Shown: positions 11,850 to 23,106 of the stretch, one piece after another | How positions within the stretch are numbered: the stretch's first letter is position 1 | Layout: each line of letters starts with the position of its first letter | Source: Voacanga thouarsii | Taxonomy: Eukaryota; Streptophyta; Magnoliopsida; Gentianales; Apocynaceae | Direction: 5' to 3' | DNA length: 64,000 bases | Assembly: GCA_026120185.1 (NCBI GenBank) | Contig: JANUWF010002145.1 | Location: forward strand, 558,001-622,000 | Made by a program: the position numbers and the translations under genes | Notes under the pieces: model-generated | Databases searched by the model: none | Seen by the model: only the letters and a program-made list of their open reading frames with translations | Told to the model about the DNA's origin: nothing

Positions 11850-13838
11850 TGAAGGATTGTGGAAAAATAAAAACGTAGCAGAAAATAGTAATTAAAATTT
11901 TTTTTCGATCCAATGTCTAAGAATACTTACTTTTGGGCCGCTTAAATTGAATAACTGGAGGATTTAGATATGACGGAACGCTTTGGTTTGTCACGACTAC
12001 TTGTTCTTTAGGAATACTAGTCAAACGTTGATTTTTTCGTATCAAACACATGCACAAAAAATTATTAGTTTTTAATCTTCTAAAGTATTTTCGAACTTTC
12101 TATAAGCTATCTATAAGTGAAAGTAGAATAATAAGTGAAAAAATAATTTTCTTGAAAAAATATTGAGAGAGTTATTATTTTTTTTCAAAGGAAAAAACTA
12201 GGGAAAAAAAAGAAAAAAGAATCGGCCGCTCCTTAACTAAGAAGAACCGAAAGCTTTATATTTTTATAATGCTCGGTTAACCAAAACAACATGAATAGAA
12301 AGCTCCTAATTTTGTATTCTTCTCGGTTGACCAAAAACAACAAAAAGCCAATTATGCAATTTTGGTAACCAAAATCACGAATTGCCATAACTATCAAAAC
12401 GAATTGCCAAAATGTTAATTTTCCTTTTGTTTCCTTTTTTTTTTTCTTTTTACTTGTGATAGCTATTCTTTATTTCCAACATAACAAAAGCCATCGCTTA
12501 CAACTCTAGTGGGTTAAGTTTTTCTTAATTAGCCCAAGACTAATTAAATAACTCTCTTATTAATTAATTAATTCACTTGGGTGCAATATAAAATTATCCA
12601 AAATAATTAATTAATAAACTAATTAATTAAATTAGCTCAAGGCTAATTAAATGGTTCACTTATTAATTAATTAATTCACTTAGATTCAATATAAAATTAC
12701 CTAAGATAATTATTTAATAAACTAATTTAATCAAATTAGCCCAATAAATTATTTTAACCCAAATAAATAATTATTGGACTCCTAAAATAATTTCTTCGAA
12801 TATTAATTTCACCCAACCAGCCCATATAGTAAATAAAATTTATTAAGGTTACTTGAGCTACTTTGGAAACCAAAAGATATATTATTTTTTGCTACTAAAA
12901 TGATCAAAATACCCTTACTAATAAATAGCCATATTTTATCATTTTAAATATTCTATTTATCACTATATGAAAATATTGACTTCAAGAATAATATTGCAAG
13001 CTCATTGTCCTCGACCTACATGTGTAAAGACGAAAATATCCTTCTATGTTACACCCGTCATTGAGATAGAAAAAACGCACTAATACATTCCTTGATGATG
13101 TCTATCATCCTTTGATAACTAATCCAATAATCTATGATTTTTAGTATGTACCAACTTAATTTTCAAGAGCTACCCAAAAGCATACATATTAAGTCATGTC
13201 TCCCAGGGCCCTGGTTTATTTAGATTATACTGGACAACCACAATGGTGTGATATCTTCACTAAATGAAGTGTAGAAACTCTATCGTATAAACTCGTATTA
13301 ATTAAGTAAAGTCATACATCCAACGTACAAGATTATTAGAATTATGTTAAGACCTCATCCATTATACATCAAAGTGCACAAGTCCAACTTCATCAGACCA
13401 CCAACTTATACTCAAGTGTAAAGCTACTCGTCCACACAATAACAATGATAAACAAATCTTTATTTATTAAAGCACTTTTATAAAGATTATTATCGTGTAA
13501 TTCAGTTTTATGTATTCTAAATTTGCTTACACTATTAGCGTGAGTGGACTGCTCATTGGTCAAAGGTAAACCGTTGCCCATTTAGAAGTCATAGGGTAAT
13601 TATCTAAACTTTGATAAAATGCCTAACTCTATTAATTGATCAAGAATAATTTTTGGCTTTTGTGTTAGTAGCCTATAATTAACACTTTATTGTGAAAGCA
13701 CGCCCCAATCACGTAGATTACTTATTAACACACTTAAACCTTAAATGTGCACATATAGGTAAACAAACAAACATTAATGAATGAAGTATTTTATTAATTT
13801 TTAAAATATAGAAATATATAGTCCATATTGGGCATACA
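11850..13838 (-). repeat. Copia-1 5' LTR
   Basis: It is homologous to 4403-6363 along its length, with the same TGAAGGAT terminus on the plus strand, the same two-copy attaattaattaat tandem repeat (about 12540-12735) and the same gggcataca block. The other terminus is shortened by about 8 bp and abuts (CTCCTA)/(CTA) repeats. Confidence 0.9.
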
Positions 13839-14015
13839 CTCCTACTCCTACTACTACTGCTACTTTTTCTACAACAACAACAACAACAACAACAATAACA
13901 ATAATAATAATATAGATGATAATAATAATAATGATGAAGATAATAATAATAATAATAAACGTTATTAAATATTTTCCAATAGTAATAATGTTTTAAGACA
14001 CAAGCTTTATTAAAT

Positions 14016-14052
<37 letters not shown>

Positions 14053-14055
14053 TGA
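13839..14055. repeat. Compound microsatellite (CTA, ACA, AAT, CA)
   Basis: (CTA)n at 13842-13865, (CAA)n at 13872-13896, (AAT)n over 13897-13960, then (CA)n at about 14020-14048. A 114-codon minus-strand frame here is a translation of the repeats. Confidence 0.85.
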
Positions 14056-14555
14056 TATACATACGTTACATCAATAAAGTTAAAGTACTAGTTATAAATG
14101 ATAGCAAACTAAAATTAATGGTTTGAATGATAATAATAATTTCTATAGTAGCACCTAGATCATAATATTTTTGACATTTATATATAAATTCTATTCATAG
14201 AATTGCATACTTTACATAATATCTCATCACATATCACCTATAGATCATAACAAAGATACCACAATAAAACTGCAACTTTACCATGTCATACCCACGAACG
14301 ACTATTATATCTTAAAATAAAAGCAACACAATATCTCCCATCCTCCATCTATAGAAACCACATATGCCAATATTTTCTCCTTAAATATCACTACAACAAA
14401 TCATCATAGATCACTCCCCATATACATAATCTTAGCAATCTTCACATTATTCTACACAACTTGAGTTCATTGAAAGAAAATGTTAAAACCAGTTACTTTT
14501 TTGAAGATTGGTCCGTTTTGATGACCAAAAGATCTTGATTACTTCAACGTACAAG
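14056..14555. other. Unassigned AT-rich sequence
   Basis: No gene, RNA or recognisable element boundary was seen. Its composition resembles the interiors of the long gypsy LTRs, so it is probably a decayed element fragment. It ends where homology to the LTR array begins. Confidence 0.4.
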
Positions 14556-15255
14556 CCTCAACCCCTATGTCTAGGCAATACCAAACTTTTAATGGTTACC
14601 AAGTTTTAATCCCTCAACCTCGCTCTAGAGTTAATCAAATGAAAATTCACATTGAACCTAATAATTGGAACTCAACTCCTAACCCTATCTCTAGAATTCA
14701 TTAGGAGAAAGTAACCCAAATAATAAATCCAACATAATAAAATCAAGTAATCAATCATTAGAAATTGGAAATCAACAAATCAAGAGTAGACTTAACACAA
14801 GAACAAACTAGGGTTCATCCTTTCAAGATTAATTAAAGTATTCTATACAAATTAAAAAAAGAAAACAAAGGAAAGAGAGTAAGAAATGCTCATAGACAAG
14901 TTGTCTCTTCAACTCAATCTTCAATCTTCTCTTGAATCAACCTCTAAATTTATCCAATCTTTTCTCTCTTGTGTATGGGTGTTATTCCTATTGTTGGCCC
15001 TCAAAATTGTTTGGAAAAGTTGTATTTATAGGCCTTGAAAAGATCTAAAAATCACTTAAAATTAGATCCACGTTTCTATTCTGCGAACTTTCACGGTGCC
15101 GTCTAAGTTGATCTGCATAGTGTTGTTCACTCTCAGTATACTTGCACGGTGCCGTTGGAGTTGATCTACACGGCACCATGCACTTTTAGTATATCTTTTT
15201 AGAGCCTAGCCAACCATAGCTTTCTTTTTGTTGTCTTCTTCTTCTCTTTTCTTTT
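14556..15255 (-). repeat. LTR unit 0 (truncated at both ends)
   Basis: Homologous to 16011-16712 of unit A. It contains the conserved box ctcatagacaag (about 14890), the TATA region ttataggcc (about 15028) and GC-word array ggtgccgt/cggcacc (about 15090-15180). The U5 side is lost at 14556 and U3 is cut at 15255 by the tRNA sequence. Confidence 0.8.
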
Positions 15256-15328
15256 GTCGTTGTAGTATAGTGGTGAGTATCCCCCTGTCACATTGGCGAC
15301 TTGGGTTCGATCCTCGATAATAGTGCAA
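15256..15328 (+). pseudogene. Full-length tRNA-Asp(GTC) copy, CCA end included, between LTR units
   Basis: It reads gtcgttgtagtatagtgg, then tgtcac (anticodon GTC kept), then gggttcgatcc and ends at tagtgcaa. This follows plant tRNA-Asp from G1 through A box, anticodon loop, B box and acceptor stem, with two bases missing in the anticodon stem region. Most differences are C-to-T or G-to-A. The last bases (GCAA) correspond to discriminator plus CCA, which nuclear tRNA genes do not encode. The following spacer aaaact and LTR end TGTTG match (as reverse complement) the U5, agtttt, PBS arrangement at 49371-49401. This points to a copied primer and not a gene. Confidence 0.85.
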
Positions 15329-15334
15329 AAAACT

Positions 15335-16712
15335 TGTTGTGTGATTTTGAGTGTGGGAAATATTACAAACAAAAAAATATGATTAAATTTTAATCAAAAT
15401 GCCAAAAAACTCAAAACATACAATTAGGTAAGTATGTGCATCATGTAGTGTATATTTTAATGGCAAGTATCGAAGATCCCCGGGGAAAGAAATAAAGATA
15501 TCATTACTAACTCTTCTTCTATTGTGTAGCCTAAAAATACACACAATTCTAAAATACTCAAAACACATAATTGGGCAAGTATACTCATCACGTAGTATAG
15601 ATTTTAATGGCAAATATCGAAGATTTTCGGAGAAGGCATAAAGTACTACTACCAACTCTTCCTCTATTGTGTAGCCTAAAAAATAAATGGAATAGATTAA
15701 TTACAATGGGCAAACAAGGAGAATAGATAGAACCCTTATAAGATTGGCCATGAGAAAATCAAAGATAAGAAAATAAGTGAAAGACATGAACTTGTCAAGA
15801 ATTCTCCTAAATTAGCCGAGCATCAGATCAAACCCAAGATATCTAAATTCTCAATTCTAACATCGGTAGAGGTCACAAATGCAAAATTCACACTCTCTCA
15901 AGTTATGAATTTCTTATTCTTAGCTAATTAAAGGGTATCCTACCTCCCTAATTGAACCCAAGAAGTATTAAGTGTAAAACTCCCAATTACCCAAGCTAAA
16001 TTCGGAAGAACCTATACCCCTATCTCTAAGCAATATCAAACTTTTAATGATTACCAAGTTTTATTCCCTCAACCTTTTTCTAGAGTTAATCAAAGAAAAA
16101 CCCACATTGAACCTAATAGTTGGAACTCAACTCCTAACCCTATCTCTAGAATTCATTAGGAGAAAGTAACCCAAATAATAAATCCAACATAATAAAATCA
16201 AGTATTCAATCATTAGATATTGGAAATCAACAAATCAAGAGTAGACTTAACACAAATACAAACTAGGGTTCATCTCTTCAAGATTAATTAAAGTATTCTA
16301 TACAAATTAAAAAAAGAAAACAAAGGAAAGAGAGTAAGAAATGCTCATAGACAAGTTGTCTCTTCAACTCAATCTTCAATCTTCTCTTGAATCAACCTCT
16401 AAATTTATCCAATCTTTTCTCTCTTGTGTATGGGTGTTATTCCTATTGTTGGCCCCTCAAAATTGTTTGGAAAGGTTGTATTTATAGGTCTTGAAAAGTT
16501 CTAAAAATCACTTAAAATCAGATCCACATTTCTATTCTGCGAACTTTCACGGTGCCATCTAAGTTGATCTGCATAGCGTAGTTCACTCTCAATATACTTG
16601 CACAGCACCGTCGGAGTTGATCTGCACGGCGCCGTGCACTTTTAGCATATCATTTTTAGAGCCTAGCCAACCATGGCTTTCTTTTTGTTGTCTTCTTCTT
16701 CTCTTTCCTTTT
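15335..16712 (-). repeat. LTR unit A
   Basis: It starts (plus strand) TGTTGTGTG and is cut in U3 at 16712. It contains an internal tandem duplication of about 147 bp (near 15405-15690) around the block aggcaagtatgtgcatca, which is single in unit B. GC-word array at about 16549-16640, conserved box ctcatagacaag at about 16344. Confidence 0.82.
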
Positions 16713-16785
16713 GTTGTTGTAGTATAGTGGTGAGCATCCCTTTATCACATGGGCGATCTAGGTTCGATTGTTGACAATAGTGCAA
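16713..16785 (+). pseudogene. Second full-length tRNA-Asp copy between LTR units
   Basis: It reads gttgttgtagtatagtgg, then tatcac, then ggttcgattgttgacaatag, ending tgcaa. Same alignment to plant tRNA-Asp as the first copy, with one base missing and almost all substitutions being transitions (the anticodon GTC has become ATC). It is again followed by the spacer aaaact (16786-16791) and the LTR end TGTTATG. Confidence 0.83.
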
Positions 16786-16791
16786 AAAACT

Positions 16792-18250
16792 TGTTATGTG
16801 ATTTTGAGTGTGGAAAATATTACAAACAAAAAAATATAATCAAATTTTAATTAAAATGCCAAAACACTCAAAACACACAATTAGGCAAGTATGTGCATCA
16901 CGTAGTGTATATTTTAATGGCAAGTATTGAAGATCCTCGGGAAAGAAATAAAGATATCATTACTAACACTTCTTCTATTGTGTAGCCTAAAAATTAATGG
17001 AATAGATTAATTACAATGGGTGAACAAGGAGAACAAACACAACCCTTACAAAATTAGCCATGATAAAATCAAAGATAAGAAAACGAGTGAAAGGCATGAA
17101 CTTGTCAAGAATTTTTCTAAATTAGCCAAGTACTAAATCAAATAGTTAAATTCTCAATTCTAACATTGATAGATGTTACAAATGCAAAATTCACTCTCTG
17201 TCGAGTTAAGAATTTCCTATTCTTAGCTAATGAAAGTGTATCTCTACCTCCCTAATTGAACCCATGAAGCATTATGTGTAAAACCCCAATTATCCAAGAA
17301 AATTCAAAAGAACCCAATACTTCTATCTCTAGGTGATATAAAACATCTAATGATTACCAATCTAATCCCTCAACCTATCTTTCGAGTTAATCAAAGAAAA
17401 ACCCACATTGAACCTAATAATTGGAAGTCAACTCCTAACCCCATCTCTAGAATTCATCAGGAGAAAGCAACCAAAATAACAAATCTAATACAATAAAATC
17501 AAGTAATCATTAATTAGGAATTAAAAATTAACAAATCAAGAGTAGATTTAATATAAGAACAAACTAGGGTTCATCCTATCAAGAACAATTAAAGCATTCC
17601 ATACAAATTGACAAAAGAAAACAAAGGAAAGAGACTAAGAAATGCTCATAGACAAGTTGTCTCTTCATGTCCATCTTCAATCTTCTTTTTAATCAACCTC
17701 CAGATTTCTCCAATCTTTTGTCTTTTATGTGTGGGTGTTCTCTATTGTTGGTTGCTCAAAATGATCTGGAAATTTTCTATTTATAGGCCTTGAAAAGTCC
17801 TAAAAATCACATAAAATTAGATTCACATTTTTGTTTTGCGCACTTGGATAGCACCGTCGGAGTTGATCTATAGGGCGCCGTGCACTCTTAATATCTCTTT
17901 TTAGAGCCTTGGTAGCTATGTCTTTCTTTTTGTTGTCTTCTTCTTCTCTTTGTTTTTTTCCCTTCAATTTTCATCCATTTTCATCATTTTCTTCATTCAA
18001 TCATCATTTATTTAATCCTACATAAAATACTATAAAATTGTGAGAATGTGTGATTATTTAAACATTATTTTATAATAATTATAGTACAATTTTCTTCACT
18101 TTTCATTATTTTCTTTATTCAATCCTCATTTATTTAATCCTACACAAAATAATATAAAATTGTGAGAATTTATAATTATTTAAACATTATTTTATAATAA
18201 ATATAGTACAATTTATATAGAAAATTAGTGCATAATAAGCACTTATCGCA
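16792..18250 (-). repeat. LTR unit B (full length)
   Basis: On the plus strand it begins TGTTATGTG and ends at actTATCGCA. In element orientation it starts TGCGATAAGTGC, close to the TGATAATTGC start of the LTR at 47856. The TATA region is at about 17776-17790, the GC-word array at about 17850-17885 and the conserved box at about 17645. Its U3 holds a two-copy 122-bp tandem repeat (17981-18213). Confidence 0.8.
17981..18213. repeat. Two-copy 122-bp tandem repeat in U3 of LTR unit B
   Basis: The block tcatcattttcttcattcaa at 17981 recurs at 18103 as tcattattttctttattcaa, and similarity continues to the shared end atagtacaattt. Confidence 0.85.
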
Positions 18251-18255
18251 CACAC

Positions 18256-19485
18256 AGTTTAACAAATAACGTCACTTTTTATGTGTCCTATACTACAAAG
18301 CACTTGCAAGACCTATAGAAGTAACATGTTCCTTAAATATCTTTGGTGTTGTTCTTTTGTCAAACGGCTTGCAAGCATCATCTCAGTGTTCACATGAGTA
18401 ATGGACACATTTTGTTGCTGCATCCTGTTATACACAATAAGATACTTTAAGTCAATATGCTTAGATTTACTAAAGGATTTGTCATTTTGGAGAAATAAAC
18501 TATAACAAAATTGTCACAATATATGACAATCGGCTTAGAGATCGAATATACAATTTTAAGTCTACCTTTAAAATTTTGCAACCAAATTGCTAGAGAAGTA
18601 GCCTAATGGCATGCTATAAATTTAGCTTCCATAGTTGAAGATACAATAATGGATTGGTTAACACTTTTCTTTGACATAGCTCTACCAGCTAACATAAAAA
18701 TATATTGAGAAGTGGATTTCAAAAAATCTTGACAACCCATAAAATTTAAATCTCTTATCCAATAACTTCAAAATGATCAATGCGTTTGTAGGTGAGCATA
18801 TAATCTTTTGTACCTTGAAGATATCGCATCACCTTTTTAGTAGCTTTCTAGTGATATAAACCCAAATTACTTTGGAATTGACCTAGTATTCCAATAGCAA
18901 AACTAATATATGGCTGTGTGCAAGTTTGTGCCTTCATTAAACTTCCTACTACAGATACATATAGAATATTCTCTATTCGTTATCTCTCAGAATCATTTTG
19001 AGGACATTGATTTTTGTTAAAATTTCCACTTTTGACTATAAGGGCTGGACTTGGAGAACAACTTTGCATTTGAAATCCTTCTAGAATTTCGTTTACATAG
19101 AGATTTTTGATAGACCAAGAATGCTAGTAGGTCTGTCTCTAAAAATTTCAATTCCAAGTACATAGGATGCTTCTCCTATATCCTTCATTTCAAATTGCTT
19201 TGAAAGATAACTCTTAGTATAATGCAATAAACTTAAATAACTAGTCACGAGTAACATATTATTTGTATATTTAATACAAAATATAAACTTACTTCCACTA
19301 ACTTTTAGTTATATAAAATCATCAAGTTTATTTTCTTGAAATCTAAAGGTAGCAATAGTATCATGAAATTTAAGACACCATTGTCAAGAAGTTGTTTAAG
19401 TCCAAATATAGATATTATAATTTTGCAAACTAGTTGTCCTTTTCTTTTTTCCTCAAAACCTTTTGGTTTTTTCATATGAATTTCT
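18256..19485 (-). pseudogene. Copia-2 RT C-terminal part and RNase H remnant
   Basis: From the break at 19485 the reading continues through EIHMKKPKGFEEK and KIIISIFGLKQ to the RT catalytic region at 19258-19269, which reads YTNN in place of YVDD: both catalytic Asp codons have become Asn (GAT/GAC to AAT). RNase H blocks follow, with IVIYCDN, SKHIDLKYL and ASRLTKEQ recognisable down to about 18310. RT and RNase H would make the element's DNA copy. Stops and frameshifts are frequent. Confidence 0.82.
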
Positions 19486-22400
19486 TGTAACATCCCTCCC
19501 TTAGGCAAAAAAAATTAGTGACTACTTGTTATTGAATAAGCATACGCATGAAGGTTCAGAATAAGAAATGACCAGTTTAATTAAAAAAATATTTTGGTGA
19601 GATAAAAATTTTAAGGAGCGTCAATGTAATTTTCAATGGCAAATTGAGAACAATAGAGAACGAATATAAAAATTCAAAGAGACACTAGAATGCTCAGTAT
19701 AATTTGGAGATTTATTGGCAGAATAAAAAGTTTCAACAACTGGGATGAATAGTGACGCTAACTATGGTTAATTTTTGGGGAAGTATGGTTAAACATGGTT
19801 AAATATGAAAAATGCTGAATGTTTGGTGGACCATTCTTTAATTCATGGAAATATTTGATAGGATGCATGGAAGCTAAATGGACTCATATGATTGGTTGCA
19901 TTAAAGGCTACGTAGGGATTATATGATTGGTTGCATGGATGTTAAATGGCATTATTTGGTTGGTTGTACGATTAGCTTCATGGCATTCATTGATTGGTTG
20001 CTAGAAAATTTTGCATTACAAATAAAAATCTTACAAGTTCTTAAGGTTTCCAAAGGTTTGTACAAGTTTCCAAAAGGCTCCGCTAGGTTCTACAAGGTTC
20101 CCCACCTATCTAGTTGTATTTAGTTATTCAAGCACATGACAAAAAGAAATTTAAGGAGGTTGGATACATAGAGGAAGAGAGTTGGACAGACAAATAAGAA
20201 AATTAGCAAGAGAAAATGAGAAAGAAAATGAAGGAAAGGAAAAAAAAAGAAGAGAAAAATCGAGGGAAAAAGAGGAGAAGTGCACCGTCAACCATAGGAG
20301 GAAAAGGAAGAGGAAAAAAAGGGAGAGAAGTAAATTTCAGCTTTGTTGAGCAACTTTTACAATATAAAGATAGTATTTGAAGTTAGAAATCATTTGCAAA
20401 TAGATTTTATTTCAAGAAGATTATGAATAAATGATATTATGTGTAGAAAAATTCTGATTTTATGGAGGATGGGGACAGGCTGAATTGATGATGTTTTTGG
20501 TATGATTTTCAGTTTATTTCATGTACTTTGAAGTGATGCTATGATGGAAAATTGGATAGATAAAGGATGGGAATGAAAAGGAAACTAAATATATTAATTT
20601 GGTAGCAAGAATAACTTGTATGTATTGTTTGGAAACTTCAAGTAATCTTTGAATGAAGGTGGTTGAAAATGAAGTATGGTTGAACTCAAACATGTCTTAG
20701 AATAGTTGATAGAGGTTTAGAACAAGTTATGTGAGCCTTTAATAGCTAAAGAACCATGGATAACAAAGAATGGTTAAAGTTGGAAAATAAATTGCGGGTT
20801 TGGTGAGGTTGAGTTATTTAATTTGTTTGAATGATAGGGATGTGCTCGGTACAAGAACAAGTTAAATTCTGTTTTTGGGACATTAAATAAGGTTTTCAAG
20901 GGTTTAAACGTGGTAGGTTATGTTGAAAAAAAACATGGAAACAAATTGAGAAAGATTGAACATGAAAAATGGTTATTTTGGCCATCCGTGATTACTGAGA
21001 TTTTTTAGCCAAAACTGAACAATATGGACTAGAGAAATGCTGTTCTATGGGATTTTTAGAGAAACATCTTAGGAGTAATTAGAAACTAATATGAACTTAT
21101 TCGGAGTTATATAACAAAAGTTATGAATGAAATGCTAAGGAGCGACAAAGTTGTGAATAGTAAGAGAAATGAAGGATACTTGGTATTTTTGAACTTCTTA
21201 GCTTTGCAAAAGTTCACTTTGGGAAGTTGAGAAATGATTTATGAGAAGACATCATCATTGTAGGTGATCCAAGATAAGGGAGATACTCGAACCTATTGTA
21301 GTATGGAAGTTGGCGTAAATCAGTAAAGTGAGTTCCATGCTTTCCAAAGCTTGTTCAAGCTAAGTGTTTTTTGATATAATGAAATGCTTTCTTGATATAG
21401 TAAGTGTTTTCCTAATATATCATGACTTGAATTTCCTACTTGAATTTGAGAACATTATTAAATACTTGATTTCCTAAATATCATCTATTTCATGTGGTTC
21501 CCTGATTCTTAAAACTCCTGATATGTCAAAGTGTTTTTTTGATATAGGGAAATGTTTTTCTAATATGGACAAGTGTTTTTCTAATATATTCCAATACAAG
21601 TTTTTCACTTGAATTTGAAAACATCATAAACATCATGAATCTTGAATCCCTGAGCATGTTTCACTACCTGTTTAAAGCCACATTTTCAAGGCAATTCCTG
21701 TGTATAATACATGACTACCATGACAAGTTATGGAAAAGAAGTAATAAACTCTTTTCTATTTCTCGGACCCGAATAGGTATACCATGTGAACATTAAGCAC
21801 TCAATAGGAGCTTTTCTCCTTGTACTAGCTTGTATTAGAGATAGATGACCCCCAGTAACTTGGCCAATTCTGGTGTTCGGACAGGACATTGGGACTAACT
21901 AACTCCTAAATTCCTAAATTCTTGTTATACCAACTACTGATATTCTTGAATTCTTGTTACCCTAACTAGCTAACTCGTATCTTGAACCATGCATGTTTTA
22001 CTTGCATTTAATGAGCGGAATTCTTTTCATACCTCTTATGCACATCTAGAACTAGCATGTTTTCATACAAGAATTCCTGAACTAGCATGTTTGCCTTATG
22101 AAACCTTACATACTATTTTTAAGAAATAGCACATGAATTTTATTTCTCATTTTTCCATAAAATTATTCGTGAATTTAACCTTGTATTTTCTAACTAAAAT
22201 CCGGTCCTCATTACTGTTTACATGTTTGCAACAAGTCCAAGTATATTATCTTGTCTATGTTTTGGAAATTACTCTTCATAAGCTATTTTCAGTGGAAAAA
22301 CTCTAGCAGACACAGGACTCATTGTGCTTTATGCTCGTACGCGTGTTATTTTTGTCTCTTAAAATCTTAGAAGCTAGAATGCAGTAGTGGTTTGCTAGAG

Positions 22401-22683
22401 GAACCTCTACTCCTTTGGGATGTAAAGCTTTAGTTGGAGTATGTACATATAGTAAACTTATTTCTTTTGGGAATATATATGTAATTGAGGCTAGACCTTA
22501 TGTACCTTTTTGTTTAATATAAAGACCCCTAGTTTCTATGAATTGAGTTCCTGCACATGTGGAGTCATAGAACATTTTCACTGTGTTTAAGCTTGTATAT
22601 CATTATAAAGGCCTCTTGTCTAGGAGTTTAGACCGGGCGACATCCCACAAAGGTAAGGCTCGCTACAATTAGAAGGTGTTACA
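19486..22683 (+). repeat. 5' LTR of the gag-only gypsy element
   Basis: It runs TGTAACATCCCTCCCTTAGG to GAAGGTGTTACA. It is colinear with 24248-30453 once the two insertions there are removed (about 3.2 kb each). A purine-rich stretch at about 20215-20335 and an AT-rich body occur. Small open frames in it are not conserved as protein. Confidence 0.9.
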
Positions 22684-22685
22684 AA

Positions 22686-22698
22686 TGGTTTCAAAGCC
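22686..22698 (+). other. Primer binding site (tRNA-iMet) of the gag-only element
   Basis: TGGTTTCAAAGCC lies 2 nt after the LTR end and differs from TGGTATCAGAGCC at two bases. Confidence 0.8.
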
Positions 22699-23106
22699 GC
22701 ATAATGGAAGCATGTGGATTTTTTATGATAAATTTGAGGTTTAGATATGATTAGTATCCGAGCTTATAGGTTGCTTGATTGAAAAGATAATGTTTTGATA
22801 TCTCTTTATGGTTAGAGATGTAGAAGTAAAAGATATATGGATTAATAGAGAGTAATCTTGATAGGCGAATTCGTAGCACTTTGTCAAGTATAGGTTTTTG
22901 CCTAAGGTATAGTTGTGAAGACCTGTTAGTGAAAGGAAGAAGTTGTGAAGCATTGTGATTAGGCATGCATATAAGTGCAAACAACCTTCTTCCTTGCCCT
23001 TATCATATTTCATGATTTCTTATATTTTATAGGATACAGTATAACAGATACTGGGAGTTATGATTTCTCTTGATATTTTGTGAAGTAGATTCGGAGGGAA
23101 GCAAAT

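Larger units (their letters stand above)
4403..13838 (-). mobile_element. Ty1/copia retrotransposon copia-1, complete but decayed
   Basis: Two directly repeated LTRs (4403-6363 and 11850-13838) flank a minus-strand interior with, in coding order, a primer binding site for tRNA-iMet, gag with a CCHC knuckle, protease, integrase, reverse transcriptase, RNase H and a polypurine tract. The order integrase before RT defines Ty1/copia. Both outer ends lie in a (CTA)n tract. The terminal 8 bp of the 5' LTR (CATTACAACA side) are missing at 13838, and no clean 5-bp duplication remains. Many stops and frameshifts and the YVDD to YVDG change show it is dead. Related LTRs are at 36441-38464 and 62125-63643. 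Confidence 0.92.
14556..18250 (-). mobile_element. Tandem LTR array with two interposed full-length tRNA-Asp copies
   Basis: Three related LTR units lie head to tail in minus orientation: a U5-truncated unit (14556-15255), unit A (15335-16712) and unit B (16792-18250). Units 0 and A are nearly identical by eye and B is more diverged. Between them are complete tRNA-Asp-like sequences, each separated from the following LTR end by the same 6-nt spacer aaaact. Only B has the full 5' part of U3 (about 17935-18250). In the other two units U3 is cut at the same point, within a purine-rich tract, where the tRNA begins. The LTR type matches the Athila-like LTR at 47856-49373, whose PBS is also for tRNA-Asp. 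The array interrupts the 3' side of copia-2. Confidence 0.82.

Noticed and set aside
15256..16785. Functional nuclear tRNA-Asp genes
   Set aside because: The 3' end includes the CCA-equivalent, stems carry several mismatches and missing bases, and both copies abut LTR ends through the same spacer, so they are primer-derived copies.
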